This document shows positions 54,052-56,469 of a DNA stretch of 56,469 bases, in pieces. A program made the translations under genes and the position numbers. The stretch comes from Bacteroidales bacterium (GTDB lineage Bacteria > Bacteroidota > Bacteroidia > Bacteroidales > WCHB1-69): NCBI GenBank assembly GCA_017395245.1, contig JAFPVR010000074.1:1-56469 (forward strand). Direction: 5' to 3'. A model generated the notes under the pieces. The model ran no database searches. It was given only the letters and a program-made list of their open reading frames with translations, and had not been told where the DNA came from. Every line of letters starts with the position of its first letter. Positions within the stretch are counted from its first letter, which is position 1.

Positions 54052-55146
54052 ATGAGTGCCTGTAAATACTGTGGACAAAAAGCCGGACTCTTTTCCGACT
54101 GTCATAAAGAATGCGAAGCGAAACATGCCCAAGGGCTTGTACGGTTACGTAAGCTCATGGACGATTTTTTCCGAAACCCAAACGGGGTCACAACCTTGCT
54201 CCAAGAGTATCAAGAGTTGGTTAAAGAACACTATCTGAACAGAGAGAATGTTGCGAATGTTGCGAGAGCGGCTATCGACCGATACGCTGATTCGCTGCAC
54301 AGACCATTCCCCGCGTCAATCTTGCAAATAGTCTCGCAGTTCCTGATCCAGTTCAAAGTGTCTTATTCCGATGCGAACCAATTAGGGGCAATAACGCGAT
54401 TGTCGCAGAAAATCATCAAGGGACATATCGCCGACTATTTCACTGAAGCTATTGACCTCGCCCAAATGCAAGAACGTATTCACAAAGTCATCACGACACT
54501 TCCCATTTTGCCTGACGACATCAACGAGACCTATCAGTATATGCTCAACAAGGCTGCCGACAACTTTTTGAAAGATGGTCAATTGACTGGACAAGAGGAA
54601 CATCTTTTGAACCAATACATGGCTGCGCTGAATATACAAGTCCAAAATCTGCCGGTTAAGTATCAGAACGGTAGCATCACCAAGATTGCACAAACCGCTA
54701 TCCTGAACAATGTTCAAGCAGGCAATTTACCCAGCCAACCTGTCATGTTGCCCATTGTTCTTGGAAAAGATGAAGCATTGTTGTGGACATATCCTGATGT
54801 TACCTTGTATCAAGAGAAAGTCGAAAAAGAGTTTGTGGGCCGTCATAATGGGGTCAACATTCGTGTGATCAAAGGAGTGACTTTGCGTACAGGGAAAAGC
54901 AAAGGGAAACCAGTAGAACATAGTTACATGAACAACATGGGGACAGGAGATCTTTATGTGACCAACAAACATCTGATTTTCCAATCTCCAACAAAAGCCG
55001 TCAAAGTGCCTTTCGCAAAACTGATCGGCATCACCCCCTATACAGATGGGATTGAGGTTCACAAAGAAGGCGATGCAAAACGGTTAGTGTTACAAGGCTT
55101 CGACAGCTGGTTTGTGATGTGTCTGCTCCAAATTGTCAACCAATAG
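54052..55146 (+). CDS. Zinc-ribbon/TerB-like/GRAM-like protein
   Basis: This 364-residue protein was started at the ATG of MSACKYCGQKAGLFSDCHKE; an upstream TTG is unlikely. A zinc-binding N-terminus (Cys4, Cys7, Cys17, Cys21) is followed by an all-helical region (about 25-225). Part of it (KDGQLTGQEEHLLNQYMAAL) resembles TerB-type acid-helix repeats. A C-terminal GRAM/PH-like domain follows (GDLYVTNKHLIFQSPTKAVK ... GIEVHKEGDAKRLVLQGFDS). TerB-like and PH-like domains fit a membrane-linked Ter stress module. Domain calls are by eye. Confidence 0.65.
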   Translation: MSACKYCGQKAGLFSDCHKECEAKHAQGLVRLRKLMDDFFRNPNGVTTLLQEYQELVKEHYLNRENVANVARAAIDRYADSLHRPFPASILQIVSQFLIQFKVSYSDANQLGAITRLSQKIIKGHIADYFTEAIDLAQMQERIHKVITTLPILPDDINETYQYMLNKAADNFLKDGQLTGQEEHLLNQYMAALNIQVQNLPVKYQNGSITKIAQTAILNNVQAGNLPSQPVMLPIVLGKDEALLWTYPDVTLYQEKVEKEFVGRHNGVNIRVIKGVTLRTGKSKGKPVEHSYMNNMGTGDLYVTNKHLIFQSPTKAVKVPFAKLIGITPYTDGIEVHKEGDAKRLVLQGFDSWFVMCLLQIVNQ

Positions 55147-55150
55147 GCTT

Positions 55151-55975
55151 ATGAACGCCGAGAGTCCTTTTTGTAAAATACTGATAATCATTAAAAAAAG
55201 CAGCTACATTTTGTTGTTGTTTGCGGTGATGCTTTCTTCATGTGCATCTCCTAATCAGCAACACCTGTCAACTGATTCGCAAAAACAACAAGAGAATAAT
55301 AGTGAAAAACGACAACGCTCAACTATTATCCACTATACCGGTTTCACCGTCTCCTATAACCCTGTAACGCGCCAACCCGATTGGTTATCCTATACTTTGA
55401 CAGCGGAGCAGGTTGAGCAGACAAAACATACCCCCAAAATTCCACGCTGTTTCATGCCAGACCCAAACCTGGACCTTCCGCAAGCCACTAACGAGGATTA
55501 CAGCGGCTCGGGGTGGGTGAGAGGACACATGGCACGACGGCAGGATATGAAATGGTCGGAGCAGGCGGTGAAAGAGAGCGACTACTTTACCAATATCTGC
55601 CCGCAGAACAAGGAGATGAACAACGGGGTGTGGCACCAGATCGAGAATCTGGCCCGAAAATTGGCCATCAGATACGATTCGGTGATGATTGTGTGCGGAC
55701 CGATATTCGTTTCCAATACTCCTGAAACGATAGGACCGAATCGAGTCTGGATTCCCGACAGCTTCTTCAAGGCCTTCCTCATCAAACACCAAGACGCCTA
55801 CCATACCATAGCCTTTATCTGCCCCAACACCCCCGATTCCGTAACCATCGCTGGAACAGCCCAATCAGTGAACGCTGTCGAATCTCTCACGGGTTATGAC
55901 TTCTTTGGTTTCTTGGACGATAGTGTGGAAGAAACAGTTGAAGATGAAGTTGAGGTCGGGCTTTGGGTGCGTTGA
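55151..55975 (+). CDS. DNA/RNA non-specific endonuclease lipoprotein
   Basis: This 274-residue protein starts at the ATG four bases after the previous stop. It has a lipoprotein signal (ILLLFAVMLSSC). The catalytic region carries RGHMARRQDM in place of the usual DRGHxxP (catalytic His kept, preceding Asp replaced by Val), and the metal-site segment FTNICPQNKEMNNGVWHQIE with its Asn. The C-terminus is acidic. It should act outside the inner membrane on nucleic acid. Tight spacing suggests it belongs to the same run, though the pairing could be incidental. Confidence 0.8.
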   Translation: MNAESPFCKILIIIKKSSYILLLFAVMLSSCASPNQQHLSTDSQKQQENNSEKRQRSTIIHYTGFTVSYNPVTRQPDWLSYTLTAEQVEQTKHTPKIPRCFMPDPNLDLPQATNEDYSGSGWVRGHMARRQDMKWSEQAVKESDYFTNICPQNKEMNNGVWHQIENLARKLAIRYDSVMIVCGPIFVSNTPETIGPNRVWIPDSFFKAFLIKHQDAYHTIAFICPNTPDSVTIAGTAQSVNAVESLTGYDFFGFLDDSVEETVEDEVEVGLWVR

Positions 55976-55984
55976 GTCTTGTGT

Positions 55985-56247
55985 TTAGTGATCTCTCAAC
56001 CAGTTCTTGACAATCTCCTCCACCACCTTCTCCGCTGTCCTGCCATCGATATTGCATGTGTTTGGGATGATTTGCACACAAACTCACCGATGGAGCAACC
56101 GCAGTGTTTCACAATTCCGTCATCTACATCGAAGAAAAACCAGCGTAACTTGTCGGCAAGAAGTTTCCCGACTGTCGTTTTTCCAACGCAGGATACACCG
56201 AACAACAAGATATTGATAGACTTTTTGCCAAACTTTTTGATTATCAT
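55985..56247 (-). pseudogene. Shikimate-kinase-like P-loop kinase, internally deleted
   Basis: The 5' part encodes MIIKKFGKKSINILLFGVSC-VGKTTVGKLLADKL with an intact Walker A and the FFDVDDGIVKHCG segment typical of shikimate-kinase-type enzymes (about 55 residues). A different frame then gives the usual C-terminal tail IIPNTCNIDGRTAEKVVEEI-VKNWLRDH before a stop. Roughly 100 central residues are missing, and the two ends are out of frame. It is a relic of a small-molecule kinase gene. Confidence 0.65.
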
Positions 56248-56413
56248 TTCTTTCACGACAACGCAACATGTCAATTTTGTTTGGCAAAGATAAACAAAAT
56301 TGTTGAATTACGATTTTGTTGCATGCCCCCGGTGCAAAAAACGGTCGATATCCACCCACCCAAAACGGGGATATCCGTTCACTTTTTCTGACTCGCTTAT
56401 CCTAATGGCGCTG

Positions 56414-56421
56414 CAAAAATA
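56414..56421 (-). promoter_or_regulatory. Possible promoter (-7) of the decayed kinase gene
   Basis: On the minus strand TATTTTTG matches the -7 consensus, about 165 bases before the kinase ATG. The rest of 56275-56469 is AT-rich with no gene seen. Confidence 0.35.
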
Positions 56422-56469
56422 ATCATTTTTCCTTGTCCGCGTTTTCTTTGTCCGTTTTTTTCCTCCGCA

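Overview
The window looks like a chromosomal segment of an uncultured member of the Bacteroidales (Bacteroidota). The evidence is several secreted proteins with type IX secretion (T9SS) C-terminal sorting domains, a short primary sigma factor of 287 residues without region 1.1, Bacteroidota-type promoters (TAnnTTTG at about -7, TTTG or TTG at about -33), two DUF3078-type proteins, a BlaI/BlaR1 pair with a TonB-like C-terminus on BlaR1, and a standard housekeeping set (pheT, topA, asnS, rpoN, ribosomal proteins). No rRNA, tRNA or CRISPR array was seen.

Layout. 1-4.2 kb: a T9SS protein cut by the window edge, a phosphoribosyltransferase, and a chimeric, broken T9SS gene whose 3' end is an almost exact copy of the first gene's. 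4.2-6.4 kb: a BlaR1/BlaI-type regulatory pair with a recognisable operator and promoter. 6.5-12.6 kb: an ABC exporter operon with an ATPase and two tandem FtsX/MacB-like permeases, one frameshifted and one carrying an intergenic repeat inside its coding sequence. 13-25 kb: a housekeeping run of pheT, a RibF lacking its kinase domain, topA, a ureohydrolase-like pseudoenzyme, DUF3078, rpoD, asnS and rpoN. 25-34 kb: an M6-type protease, a YitT-family membrane protein and two large T9SS surface proteins. 34-38 kb: a lipoprotein, then a five-gene ribosomal protein block (rplC-rplD-rplW-rplB-rpsS) cut out of the usual S10 operon and ending in a clear terminator, followed by decayed FISUMP-like sequence. 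38.6-43.1 kb: a lipocalin-like protein translationally coupled to a PEP-synthase/rifampicin-phosphotransferase-like enzyme, then a second DUF3078 protein.

The most interesting part is 43.3-56 kb. It begins with a strongly structured, untranslated segment of about 310 bases with its own promoter and terminator, probably a small RNA. A visibly more AT-rich, tightly packed gene run follows: Ser/Thr kinase, free-standing TerY-C zinc protein, TerY-like von Willebrand A protein, PP2C phosphatase, TPR protein, membrane protein, then HxsA, HxsD, HxsB and HxsC (the His-Xaa-Ser repeat peptide with its two radical SAM maturases), three uncharacterised proteins and a nuclease lipoprotein. Most junctions overlap by 4-14 bases or are separated by only a few bases. 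This suggests that a TerY-P phospho-signalling triad and a radical-SAM peptide modification system act as one unit, with HxsA as the exported, modified product and the kinase, phosphatase and vWA proteins as the control module. That functional link is inference.

The intergenic regions are unusually rich in short tandem repeats with 7-39 base units and in dispersed palindromic elements. Some of these have entered coding sequences.
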